In this document: positions 41,451-49,538 of the stretch, one piece after another
How the letters are laid out: each line of letters starts with the position of its first letter
Position numbering within the stretch: position 1 is the stretch's first letter
Assembly (NCBI RefSeq): GCF_014287875.1
Contig: NZ_JACOPN010000007.1
Span: 62,001 to 126,000 of the forward strand
Length of the DNA stretch: 64,000 bases
From: Flintibacter faecis
Lineage (GTDB): Bacteria; Bacillota; Clostridia; Oscillospirales; Oscillospiraceae
Direction: 5' to 3'
Program-made: the position numbers and the translations under genes
Notes under the pieces: generated by a model
What the model was told of the DNA's origin: nothing
Databases searched by the model: none
What the model saw: the letters and a program-made list of their open reading frames with translations, nothing else

Positions 41451-41900
41451 ATGAAACTGAAGATCAAGGCCCTTTCTCCCAAGATCGGGCAGGAGATACC
41501 CGCACCCTTTTATGCCAGCGCCGGGGCGGCGGCCATGGACCTGCACGCCTGTATGGACGATGCCGTGACCATCCCCGCCGGGGAGCGGCGGATGATCCCC
41601 ACGGGCATCGCCATCGCCCTGCCCAGCGCCGACTATGTGGCCCTGGTGTATGCCCGCAGCGGCCTGGGGGTGAAGCACGGCGTGGCCCCCGCCAACTGCG
41701 TGGGCGTTATCGACAGCGACTACCGGGGGGAGATCATGGTGGGGCTGCAAAACTCCGGCAAGGAGGACTATGTCATCCAGCCCGCCGACCGCATCGCCCA
41801 GCTGATGATCGCCCCGGTGATCCAGGCTCAGGTGGAGCTGGTGGACCAGCTGGACGAGACCGCCCGGGGAGCCGGAGGCTTCGGCTCCACCGGCGCGTGA
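41451..41900 (+). CDS. dut: dUTP diphosphatase
   Basis: 149 residues with the five trimeric dUTPase motifs: AGAAAMDLHAC (1), YARSGLGVKHGV (2), GVIDSDYRGEI (3), QPADRIAQLMIAP (4) and GAGGFGSTGA (5). It hydrolyses dUTP to dUMP. The ATG at 41451 has GCGAGGACAACGAC upstream; longer in-frame readings would run into the repeat. The maf gene follows after 19 bases, starting a run dut-maf-mreC-mreD. Confidence 0.95.
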   Translation: MKLKIKALSPKIGQEIPAPFYASAGAAAMDLHACMDDAVTIPAGERRMIPTGIAIALPSADYVALVYARSGLGVKHGVAPANCVGVIDSDYRGEIMVGLQNSGKEDYVIQPADRIAQLMIAPVIQAQVELVDQLDETARGAGGFGSTGA

Positions 41901-41919
41901 GACAAAACGAGGTGACGGC

Positions 41920-42525
41920 ATGGCAATGATACTGGCATCCCAGTCCCCCCGGCGGCGGGAGCTGCTGGGGCAGATGGGATTTTCCTTCACCGTCCGGCCC
42001 GCCCGGGGCGAGGAGCTGCCCCACCCGGAGCTGACCCCCGCCCAACTGGTGGAGGAGCTGGCCCGGCAGAAGGCCCTGGAGGTCTCCGCCGGGGCCGATG
42101 CAGACGACGTGGTGGTGGCCGCCGACACGGTGGTGGCCGTCGACGGGACCGTCCTGGGCAAGCCCCGGGATCGCGCCCACGCGGCAGAGATGCTCTCCGC
42201 CCTGTCCGGCAGGGAGCACACGGTGTACACCGGCGTGGCGGTAAAGCGGGGGGAGAAGCTGCTGGTGGAGCACGAGGCCACCCTTGTCCGCTTCCGCCCC
42301 CTGACCCAGCGGGAGATCCACCTGTATATCCAGACCGGCGAGCCCATGGACAAGGCGGGCGGCTATGGCATTCAGGGCTATGGTGCCCTGCTGGTAGAGG
42401 GCATCCGTGGGGACTATTTCAACGTGGTGGGGCTGCCCATCTGCCGCCTGGGCCGGATGCTGGCTCAGGTGGGGGAGGACGCCCTGGCCCGGTGCGCCGA
42501 AACGTGCGTCGAAAAGGAGCGCTGA
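41920..42525 (+). CDS. maf: Maf-family nucleoside triphosphate pyrophosphatase
   Basis: 201 residues. N-terminal ILASQSPRRRELLGQMG, VVVAADTVVAVDGTVLGKPRD, LSGREHTVYTGVAV and DKAGGYGIQGYGALLVEGIRGDYFNVVGLP are the Maf signatures, including the Ser/Arg and Asp residues of the active site. It removes modified or canonical NTPs (house-cleaning) and can slow septation. It sits directly upstream of mreC with one base between, the arrangement seen in B. subtilis. Confidence 0.94.
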   Translation: MAMILASQSPRRRELLGQMGFSFTVRPARGEELPHPELTPAQLVEELARQKALEVSAGADADDVVVAADTVVAVDGTVLGKPRDRAHAAEMLSALSGREHTVYTGVAVKRGEKLLVEHEATLVRFRPLTQREIHLYIQTGEPMDKAGGYGIQGYGALLVEGIRGDYFNVVGLPICRLGRMLAQVGEDALARCAETCVEKER

Positions 42526-42526
42526 C

Positions 42527-43369
42527 GTGAAAAACTTTTTCCGGCAAAACGGACTGCTGCTGGCGCTCATCGCCCTGCTGCTGTCCATCCTCATCGGCGT
42601 GGGCTCGGCCCTGCTGGGGGGCAATACCGACCCGCTGTCCAACGTGGTGAACACGGTGGCCTCCCCCATCCGGGGGGGCGTGTCCGCCGTGATGGACTGG
42701 GCGGAGGGGGTCTATACCTACGTGTTCCACTATCAGGAGCTCCACGACCAGCTCAGCGACCTGCAGGTGAAGGTGAGCCAGCTGGAGGAGCAGGTCCGCC
42801 AGGGGGAGGAGGCCAGCCGGGAGAACGAGCAGCTGCGCCAGCTGCTGCAGCTCCAGGCCAAGCGCCGGGACTTCACCTTCGAGTCCGCCCGGGTGACCAC
42901 CCGCTCCACCTCCAACTGGGAGTCCACCCTCACCCTGTCCAAGGGCTCCGCCGCCGGGGTGGCGTTGGGCAACTGCGTCATCACCGAGACGGGGGTCCTG
43001 GTGGGCGTGGTCTCCCAGGTGGGGCTGAACTGGTCCACCGTGTCCACCGTGCTGAACACCGACATCGAGATGGGCGGCATCGTCACCCGCACCTATTCCG
43101 CCGGGATCCTGGAGGGCAGCTTTGACCTGATGAGCCAGGGCCGCCTGAAGCTGAGCTATCTGCCCGAGGATGCCCGGCTGGTCTCCGGGGACGAGGTGGT
43201 CACCTCCGGCAAGGGGGACGTGTACCCCTCCGGCCTGGTGGTGGGCCAGGTGGAGGGCGTGTTCACCGACCCCTCGGGCATGACCCGCTATGCCGTGGTG
43301 CTGCCCGACGTGAAGCTGGACAGCCTGGTGGAAGTGTTCGTCATCAAGGACTTTGACATTGTGGAATGA
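42527..43369 (+). CDS. mreC: Rod-shape determining protein MreC
   Basis: 280 residues. An N-terminal membrane anchor (NGLLLALIALLLSILIGVGSALL) is followed by a coiled coil (ELHDQLSDLQVKVSQLEEQVRQGEEASRENEQLRQLL) and the MreC beta domains (GVALGNCVITETGVLVGVVSQVG, PSGLVVGQVEGV). It scaffolds the elongasome in the periplasmic-side space. The GTG at 42527 has AAAAGGAGCGCTGAC upstream; mreB is not next to it and must be elsewhere. Confidence 0.94.
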   Translation: MKNFFRQNGLLLALIALLLSILIGVGSALLGGNTDPLSNVVNTVASPIRGGVSAVMDWAEGVYTYVFHYQELHDQLSDLQVKVSQLEEQVRQGEEASRENEQLRQLLQLQAKRRDFTFESARVTTRSTSNWESTLTLSKGSAAGVALGNCVITETGVLVGVVSQVGLNWSTVSTVLNTDIEMGGIVTRTYSAGILEGSFDLMSQGRLKLSYLPEDARLVSGDEVVTSGKGDVYPSGLVVGQVEGVFTDPSGMTRYAVVLPDVKLDSLVEVFVIKDFDIVE

Positions 43370-43385
43370 TCCCGTGGAGTAAATT

Positions 43386-43898
43386 ATGACAAGACAAGAC
43401 CTGATCCATAAGTGGGCGGTGTATGCCCTGGCCCTGCTGCCCGTGTGGCTGCTGGACAGCTGCATCCTGCCCCGGTTCCCCCTGTTCGGGATCACCCCCA
43501 TGCTGCTGCCCCTGGCGCTGACAGCGGTGGCCGTGCTGGAGGGCTCCGGGGCCGGGGGCGGCTTCGGTCTGGCAGTGGGCCTGGTGTGGACCCTGTCCTA
43601 TCCCCTGGGCTGGGGCGGCGCAGTGATCGGCATGACCCTGGCCGGGGCGGCCATCGGAAGCGTGTCCCAATATGTGCTGTCCCAGTCCCTCCCCGGCTGT
43701 ATGCTGTGCGGAGCGGGGCTGCTGGCCGTGCTGGACGGCCTGCGCATCGCCGGGGCCCTGATCTCTGACCGGGGCGATCTGCCCGCCCTGCTGGAGGTGG
43801 CCGTCCCCGAGTGCCTGCTGTCCCTGGCATGGATGCCGCTGATCTATCTGCTGTTCCGGGCGGTGTATCGGAAGGTGGGCGGGGATAAGCTGGCGTGA
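43386..43898 (+). CDS. mreD: Rod-shape determining protein MreD
   Basis: 170 residues, mostly hydrophobic (about five spans: WAVYALALLPVWLLDSCILPRF, MLLPLALTAVAVLEGSGAGGGFGLAVGLV and others), correct length and position for MreD, 16 bases after mreC. The sequence is weakly conserved, so the assignment leans on context. No clear ribosome binding site stronger than GTGGAGTAAATT is visible. Confidence 0.82.
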   Translation: MTRQDLIHKWAVYALALLPVWLLDSCILPRFPLFGITPMLLPLALTAVAVLEGSGAGGGFGLAVGLVWTLSYPLGWGGAVIGMTLAGAAIGSVSQYVLSQSLPGCMLCGAGLLAVLDGLRIAGALISDRGDLPALLEVAVPECLLSLAWMPLIYLLFRAVYRKVGGDKLA

Positions 43899-43924
43899 GC
43901 GTTTTCCCTCTCAGTCACGGCTGC

Positions 43925-44222
43925 GCCGTGCCAGCTCCCCCATAGGGGGAGCCAAGTTTGCCGCTCCTGTCATTGCGAGGAGCGCAGCGACGTGGCAATC
44001 CGTCCCCCCGTCCCTAAGCCTTCCCCTCGGGGGAAGGTGGCATGGCGCAGCCATGACGGATGAGGGGAAGGCTGGCGACCATTGATCGCCTTCGACAGAA
44101 TCCCCCCGCCGCTTTGCGGCCCTCCCCCCTTTCACAAAGGGGGCTGATATACCGCACCATTAGGCCCCCTTGTGAAAGGCCAACTCCTAACTCATCACTC
44201 CTAACTCCTAACTCCTAACTCT
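43925..44222. repeat. Mosaic of short extragenic repeats between mreD and the PBP2 gene
   Basis: A 300-base non-coding stretch containing: CAGCTCCCCCATAGGGGGAGCCAAG (pairs with 57050-57080), a half-copy of the MITE-like arm (43967-44003), CCTTCCCCTCGGGGGAAGG (44019-44037), CCCCCTTTCACAAAGGGGGC (44126-44145) and a head-to-tail ACTCCTAA run (44186-44220). These blocks are separate families, each seen elsewhere in the window or symmetrical. It lies directly upstream of the PBP2 gene. Confidence 0.7.
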
Positions 44223-44281
44223 CCCACCCCTCGCCTCAGAAAGGAGGCCCCCTCATAGATACCAAACAATTTCAGCGGCGG

Positions 44282-46552
44282 GTGCTGGCCGTAGTGGTGC
44301 TGATGGCCCTGTTGCTCACCGGGCTGGGCTCGGTGCTGTATGACCTTCAGATCAACAACGGCGAGGCCTATCGCCGTCAATCCCAATATAAAATTGCCGA
44401 GACCGAAACGGTGGAGGCCGGACGGGGCCAGATCCTGGACCGGAACGGCCGGGTGCTGGTGTCGGACAAGGCGGTGTACCAGGTGAAGCTGAACACCGCC
44501 CTCATGGGCAAGGCCCCGGAGCGCAACCAGGCGATTCTCTCCCTGCTCCAGGTGGCCCAGGCCACGGGCACGGAGTGGGAGGACACCCTGCCCATCTCCC
44601 GCCAGGCCCCCTTCACCTTCACCACCGACAACCCCTATTACGCCCTCACCGACAACGAGGACGGCTCCCAGTCCCGCACCCTCACCCGCCTGGGCAAGCT
44701 GTGCGTGAAGATGAAGTGGATCCAGGACCCGACAAAGGACCCGGAGCCCGTCTCTGACGAGGAGACCGCCCCCCAGAAGCAGGGCTTTTTTGACAAGCTC
44801 AAGTCGATCTTCTCCGGCGGGAACAGCGCATCCGATCAGTCCGCCCCCCAGGAAAAAGAGGAGGACACCGCTCTGCCCACGGCGGAGCAGCTGCTGGGCC
44901 GCCTGTGCCTGTACTTTGACCTGGCCGAGCAGCCGGAGGACAGTCAGAGCGCCAACCAGACCACCGCCCTGTCCCAGCTGGACCTGGGCGGCCTGGGACA
45001 GGACCAGGTGCGGGACGCGGCTGGGGTGCTGTATGAACAGCTGCTGCGCACCAAGGGCGTGAACCAGACGGCCTATCGCTTTGCCGCCGACGTGAACATC
45101 GACTTCATCTCCCGGGTGAAGGAGCTGTCCATCCCCGGCGTGGTCATCGAGGCCACCACCACCCGCCAGTATCACACCACCTACGCCGCCCACCTCCTGG
45201 GCCGGGTGGCCGCCATCGACCCGGATGAGTGGACGTCCTACTATAAGACGGCGGACATCGACGGGGACGGGGAGCCCGACTATCAGATGAACGACACCGT
45301 GGGCAAGGAGGGGGCGGAGCGGGCCTTTGAGAACTATCTCCGGGGCTCCTCCGGCGTGCGGGCCCTAGAGCGGAACACCAGCGGAAAGGTGGTGTCCGAG
45401 ACCTGGCTCACCGACCCCAAACCTGGAAACAACGTGGTCCTCACCATCGACCTGGACCTGCAATCCACGGTGGAGGACGTGCTGGCCAATTCCATCCCCA
45501 AACTGTCCAGTAAAGAGGTGGAGGGTGCGGCCTGCGTGATCTTGGACGTGAACAACGGGGACGTGCTGGCCTCCGCCTCCTACCCCACCTTCAGCCTGGC
45601 CACCTACGGCCAGGACATCGCCCAAAACAGCTCCAACCCCCTAAAGCCCCTGACAAACCGGGCCCTGACGGGCACCTATCCCCCGGGTTCCACCTTTAAG
45701 ATGGTCACAGCCATCGCCGGACTGGAGGAGGGCATCATCACCCCCTCCACCAAGATCCTCGACAAGGGTGCCTACACCTATTACCCCGGCACGCCCCCCA
45801 AATGTTGGATCTACCGCCAGCATGGCACCACCCACGGCCTGGTGAATGTGAGCGAGGCCATCAAGGTCTCCTGCAACTACTTCTTCTATGACGTGGGCCG
45901 CCGCCTGGGCATCGACCGGCTGGTGGACTACGCCACCCGCTTCGGTCTGGGTCAGAAGACGGGCATCGAGCTGGGGGAGAAGCCCGGTGTCATGGCCAGC
46001 CGGGAGTACACCGAGTCCCGGGGCCAGAAGTGGTACGACGGCAACACCCTGTCCGTGGCCATCGGCCAGGAGAACAGCGCCTTCACCCCCATCCAGCTGG
46101 CCAACTATATCGCCACCCTGGTCAACGGGGGCACCCGCTACTCCACCCACCTGCTGAAAGAGGTGAAAGCCAGCGACTTCACCAGCGTGGAATACAGCTA
46201 CCAGCCCCAGGTGCTCAGCACCATCGACATCCAGCCCAAAAATCTGGAGGCGGTGAAGGCCGGTATGCTGGCCCTGACCTCCGACGGCTCGGTGAGCCGC
46301 TATTTCCAGAACCTAGGCGTAAAGGTGGGCGCAAAGACGGGCTCGGCCCAGATCAGCGCCCAGACCGAGTCCAACGCCGTGTTCGTCTGCTTCGCCCCCT
46401 ATGACAAGCCGGAGATCGCCATGGCCATCGTGGTGGAGCACGGCGGCAGCGGCTCGGAGCTGGGTGCCATGGCCGCCGATATTCTGTCCTATTACTTCTC
46501 TGCCAAGGACAGCCAGGACGAGGTGCCCACCGAGAATACCCTGACCCGTTGA
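44282..46552 (+). CDS. Class B penicillin-binding protein 2 (mrdA-like)
   Basis: 756 residues from a GTG at 44282. One N-terminal transmembrane helix, PBP dimer region (GRGQILDRNGRVLVSDK), then a transpeptidase domain with the serine motif STFK (in PGSTFKMVTAIAGLEEG), SCN in KVSCNYFF and KTGS in VGAKTGSAQ. The Ser/Glu/Gln-rich insertion near residue 170 (DKLKSIFSGGNSASDQ) is unusual. A good ribosome binding site AAAGGAGG (44240-44247) points seven bases ahead to ATA at 44255, in frame and without a stop to this GTG; no ATG, GTG or TTG occurs in between. Start therefore uncertain. Makes side-wall peptidoglycan with the MreCD complex encoded upstream. Confidence 0.9.
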   Translation: MLAVVVLMALLLTGLGSVLYDLQINNGEAYRRQSQYKIAETETVEAGRGQILDRNGRVLVSDKAVYQVKLNTALMGKAPERNQAILSLLQVAQATGTEWEDTLPISRQAPFTFTTDNPYYALTDNEDGSQSRTLTRLGKLCVKMKWIQDPTKDPEPVSDEETAPQKQGFFDKLKSIFSGGNSASDQSAPQEKEEDTALPTAEQLLGRLCLYFDLAEQPEDSQSANQTTALSQLDLGGLGQDQVRDAAGVLYEQLLRTKGVNQTAYRFAADVNIDFISRVKELSIPGVVIEATTTRQYHTTYAAHLLGRVAAIDPDEWTSYYKTADIDGDGEPDYQMNDTVGKEGAERAFENYLRGSSGVRALERNTSGKVVSETWLTDPKPGNNVVLTIDLDLQSTVEDVLANSIPKLSSKEVEGAACVILDVNNGDVLASASYPTFSLATYGQDIAQNSSNPLKPLTNRALTGTYPPGSTFKMVTAIAGLEEGIITPSTKILDKGAYTYYPGTPPKCWIYRQHGTTHGLVNVSEAIKVSCNYFFYDVGRRLGIDRLVDYATRFGLGQKTGIELGEKPGVMASREYTESRGQKWYDGNTLSVAIGQENSAFTPIQLANYIATLVNGGTRYSTHLLKEVKASDFTSVEYSYQPQVLSTIDIQPKNLEAVKAGMLALTSDGSVSRYFQNLGVKVGAKTGSAQISAQTESNAVFVCFAPYDKPEIAMAIVVEHGGSGSELGAMAADILSYYFSAKDSQDEVPTENTLTR

Positions 46553-46570
46553 CAACATGCTATAATATTT

Positions 46571-46590
46571 GTCATTCCGAGGAGCGCAGC
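46571..46590. repeat. Fragment of the MITE-like repeat arm
   Basis: GTCATTCCGAGGAGCGCAGC matches the inner half of the right arm of the palindromic repeats at 5234 and 7598. Confidence 0.6.
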
Positions 46591-46656
46591 ACCCGCAAGG
46601 GCTTCGCCCTTCCCGCAGCGACCGTTAAAATTTCAAATTCAAGGAGATGCCTAACT

Positions 46657-47466
46657 ATGTCTGAGTGTACCCATGATTGTTCCACCTGCAAAAGCGACTG
46701 TTCCTCCCGGGACCTGAGAGTCCCGGCCAACGCCAAGTCCAGCATCAAGCACGTCATCGCCGTGGTCAGCGGCAAGGGCGGCGTGGGCAAGAGCACCGTC
46801 ACCGCCTCTCTGGCCGTGGCCATGGCCCGCCGGGGCAAAAAGGTGGCCGTGCTGGATGCGGACATCACCGGCCCCTCCATCCCCACCGCCTTCGGCATCC
46901 ACCAGCGGGCCACCGGCACCGACGAGGGCATCGACCCCGCCGTCACCCCCGGCGGCATCAAGCTCATGTCCCTGAACCTGCTCTCCGCCGAGGAGACCGC
47001 CCCCGTCATCTGGCGGGGCCCGGTGATCGCCGGGGTGGTCACCCAGTTCTGGCAGGACGTGGTGTGGGGCGATGTGGACTATATGTTCGTGGATATGCCC
47101 CCGGGCACTGGCGACGTACCCCTCACCGTGTTCCAGTCCCTGCCTGTGGACGGGGCCGTCGTTGTCACCTCCCCCCAGGACCTGGTATCCATGATCGTGA
47201 CCAAGGCCGTGAACATGGCCAAGATGATGGACGTGCCCGTGCTGGGCCTGGTGGAGAACTACAGCTATTTCCAGTGCCCCGACTGCGGCAAGCGCCACGC
47301 CATCTTTGGCGAGAGCCATCTGGACCAGGTGGCCCAGCAGCTGGAGGTGCCCATCTTAGCCCGCCTGCCCATGGACCCCACCGTGGCCGCCGCCTTTGAT
47401 GCGGGGAAGATGGAGACGCTGGAGACCAACTATCTGGCCGACGTGGCCGAGAAACTGGACGTGTAA
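46657..47466 (+). CDS. Mrp/NBP35-type iron-sulfur carrier ATPase
   Basis: 269 residues. N-terminal Cys-rich tail CTHDCSTCKSDCSS (three CxxC-like pairs, resembling the NBP35 ferredoxin-type extension) then the deviant Walker A SGKGGVGKST, VLDADITGPSIPT, DMPPGTGDVPLTV, SPQDLVSMIV, and CPDCG near the C-terminus. Such proteins bind and pass [4Fe-4S] clusters. The ATG at 46657 follows AAGGAGATGCCTAACT. nadE follows after 33 bases. Confidence 0.92.
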   Translation: MSECTHDCSTCKSDCSSRDLRVPANAKSSIKHVIAVVSGKGGVGKSTVTASLAVAMARRGKKVAVLDADITGPSIPTAFGIHQRATGTDEGIDPAVTPGGIKLMSLNLLSAEETAPVIWRGPVIAGVVTQFWQDVVWGDVDYMFVDMPPGTGDVPLTVFQSLPVDGAVVVTSPQDLVSMIVTKAVNMAKMMDVPVLGLVENYSYFQCPDCGKRHAIFGESHLDQVAQQLEVPILARLPMDPTVAAAFDAGKMETLETNYLADVAEKLDV

Positions 47467-47499
47467 GCGTCTGCGCAACGCAAAGGAGAGAAGACGACC

Positions 47500-49440
47500 A
47501 TGCGGGACGGATTTATCAAGGTGGCCGCCGGCACCCCGGAGATCCGGGTGGCCGACTGCACCTACAACGCGCAGCAGTGCCTGACGCTGATGCGTCAGGC
47601 GGCGGACCAGGGCGTAAAGGTGCTGTGCCTGCCCGAGCTGTGCCTGACGGGCTACACCTGCGGCGACCTGTTTTTGCAGGAGAGCCTGCTGCAGGGGGCG
47701 GAGGATGCCCTGGCCCATATCATAAGGGAGACAAAGGACCTGGACCTGGTGACGGCCCTGGGCGTGCCCGTGCGCTACCACGGCAAGCTGTTCAACTGCG
47801 CCGCCGTCCTGTGCCGGGGAGAGCTGCTGGGCCTGGTGCCCAAGCTGAACCTGCCCAACTACACCGAGTTCTATGAGGGGCGCTGGTTCACCTCCGGCCG
47901 GGCGCTGCTGGGCAGCGACTTCTGTATCCCCTTCGCCGGGCAGGAGAACGTGGAGTTCTCCCCCGGGCTGATCTTCCGCTGTGCGGACCTGCCCCAGCTG
48001 TGCATAGGCGTGGAGATCTGCGAGGACCTGTGGGTGGCAGACACCCCCTCCACCCGTCTGGCCCAGGGGGGCGCGACCCTGATGCTGAACCCCTCCGCCA
48101 GCGACGAGACGGTGTGCAAGGACGACTATCGCCGCACCCTCCTCTCCGCCACCTCCGGGCGGCTGGTCTGCGGCTATGTCTACGCCGACGCGGGCTGGGG
48201 GGAGTCGTCCACCGACCTCATCTACGCCGGGCACAGTCTCATCGCAGAGAACGGGACGATTTTGGCCCAGCGCCGGTTTGAGACGGGACTCACCGTCACC
48301 GAGCTGGACCTGGAGAAGCTCTGCCACGAGCGCCAGCGTATGTCCACCTTCCCGGCGGATGCCCCCGACCTGTTCCCCCAGTATTTCCGGCTGAATGTGG
48401 CGGAGACAACGCTCACCCGGCCCGTGGCCAAAAATCCCTTCGTCCCCGCCGACCACGGGGACCGGGCCGCCCGGTGTCAGGAAATTCTCACCCTGGCCGC
48501 CCTGGGCCTGAAAAAGCGCCTGGCCCACACCGGGGCCAGAACGGCGGTGGTGGGGCTGTCCGGCGGACTGGACTCCACCCTGGCCCTGCTCATCACCGCC
48601 CGGGCCATGGCCATGCTGGACCGGCCCATGACGGACATTCTGGCCGTGACCATGCCCTGCTTCGGCACCACCAGCCGCACCAAGTCCAATGCCGAAATTC
48701 TGGCCGAGCGCATCGGCACCACCTTTGACACCGTGGACATCGGCGATGCGGTGAAGGTCCACTTCCGGGACATCGGCCAGTCCATGGACGACCTGTCCGT
48801 CACCTTTGAAAACGGCCAGGCCCGGGAGCGGACCCAGGTGCTGATGGACCTGGCCAACCGCACCGGCGGCATGGTCATCGGCACCGGGGACCTGAGCGAG
48901 CTGGCTCTGGGCTGGGCCACCTATAACGGGGACCACATGTCCATGTACGCCGTGAACGCCGGCATCCCCAAGACCCTGGTGCGCCACCTGGTGGCCTATG
49001 TGGCCGACGAGGCCGAAACCCGGGACCCCAAGCTGTCCGCCGTCCTGCGGGACATTCTGGACACCCCCGTCTCCCCCGAGCTGCTGCCCCCCAAGGACGG
49101 GGAGATCGCCCAGCGCACCGAGGAGCTGGTGGGGCCCTACGAGCTCCACGATTTCTTCCTGTACTACGCCGTGCGCTGGGGCTTTACCCCCGGGAAGATC
49201 TATCGCTTGGCCCAATACGCCCTGGGGGATACCTATGACAACGCCACCCTGCTGCGCTGGCTGGACAACTTCTACCGCCGCTTCTTCGCCCAGCAGTTCA
49301 AGCGCTCCTGCCTGCCTGACGGCCCCAAGGTGGGCTCCGTCACCCTGTCCCCCCGGGGGGACTGGAGAATGCCCAGCGATGCCTGCGCCACCCTGTGGCG
49401 GGCCCAGCTGGAGCAGCTGAAGGCCCGGGAGGGCGTGTAA
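47500..49440 (+). CDS. nadE: Glutamine-dependent NAD+ synthetase
   Basis: 646 residues. The N-terminal nitrilase-fold glutaminase contains the Glu-Lys-Cys triad (LPELCLTG; KLNLPNYTEF; GVEICEDLW); the C-terminal synthetase has the PP-loop SGGLDST near residue 352 and GTGDLSELALGWATYNGDHMSMY. It makes NAD+ from deamido-NAD+, glutamine and ATP. The glutaminase half means ammonia is not required. ATG follows AAAGGAGAGAAGACGACC. A strong terminator follows. Confidence 0.95.
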   Translation: MRDGFIKVAAGTPEIRVADCTYNAQQCLTLMRQAADQGVKVLCLPELCLTGYTCGDLFLQESLLQGAEDALAHIIRETKDLDLVTALGVPVRYHGKLFNCAAVLCRGELLGLVPKLNLPNYTEFYEGRWFTSGRALLGSDFCIPFAGQENVEFSPGLIFRCADLPQLCIGVEICEDLWVADTPSTRLAQGGATLMLNPSASDETVCKDDYRRTLLSATSGRLVCGYVYADAGWGESSTDLIYAGHSLIAENGTILAQRRFETGLTVTELDLEKLCHERQRMSTFPADAPDLFPQYFRLNVAETTLTRPVAKNPFVPADHGDRAARCQEILTLAALGLKKRLAHTGARTAVVGLSGGLDSTLALLITARAMAMLDRPMTDILAVTMPCFGTTSRTKSNAEILAERIGTTFDTVDIGDAVKVHFRDIGQSMDDLSVTFENGQARERTQVLMDLANRTGGMVIGTGDLSELALGWATYNGDHMSMYAVNAGIPKTLVRHLVAYVADEAETRDPKLSAVLRDILDTPVSPELLPPKDGEIAQRTEELVGPYELHDFFLYYAVRWGFTPGKIYRLAQYALGDTYDNATLLRWLDNFYRRFFAQQFKRSCLPDGPKVGSVTLSPRGDWRMPSDACATLWRAQLEQLKAREGV

Positions 49441-49459
49441 ATCCGCACAGAAACAGCAA

Positions 49460-49507
49460 GACCCCCGCCCGTCCGGCGCGATTCGGACAGGCGGGGGTCA
49501 GTTTTTT
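49460..49507 (+). terminator. Rho-independent terminator after nadE
   Basis: GACCCCCGCC...GGCGGGGGTC with an additional inner stem (GTCCG / CGGAC), followed by AGTTTTTTG. Confidence 0.92.
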
Positions 49508-49538
49508 GTGGGGGAGGGCTATTTGATTTCGCGTTCCA

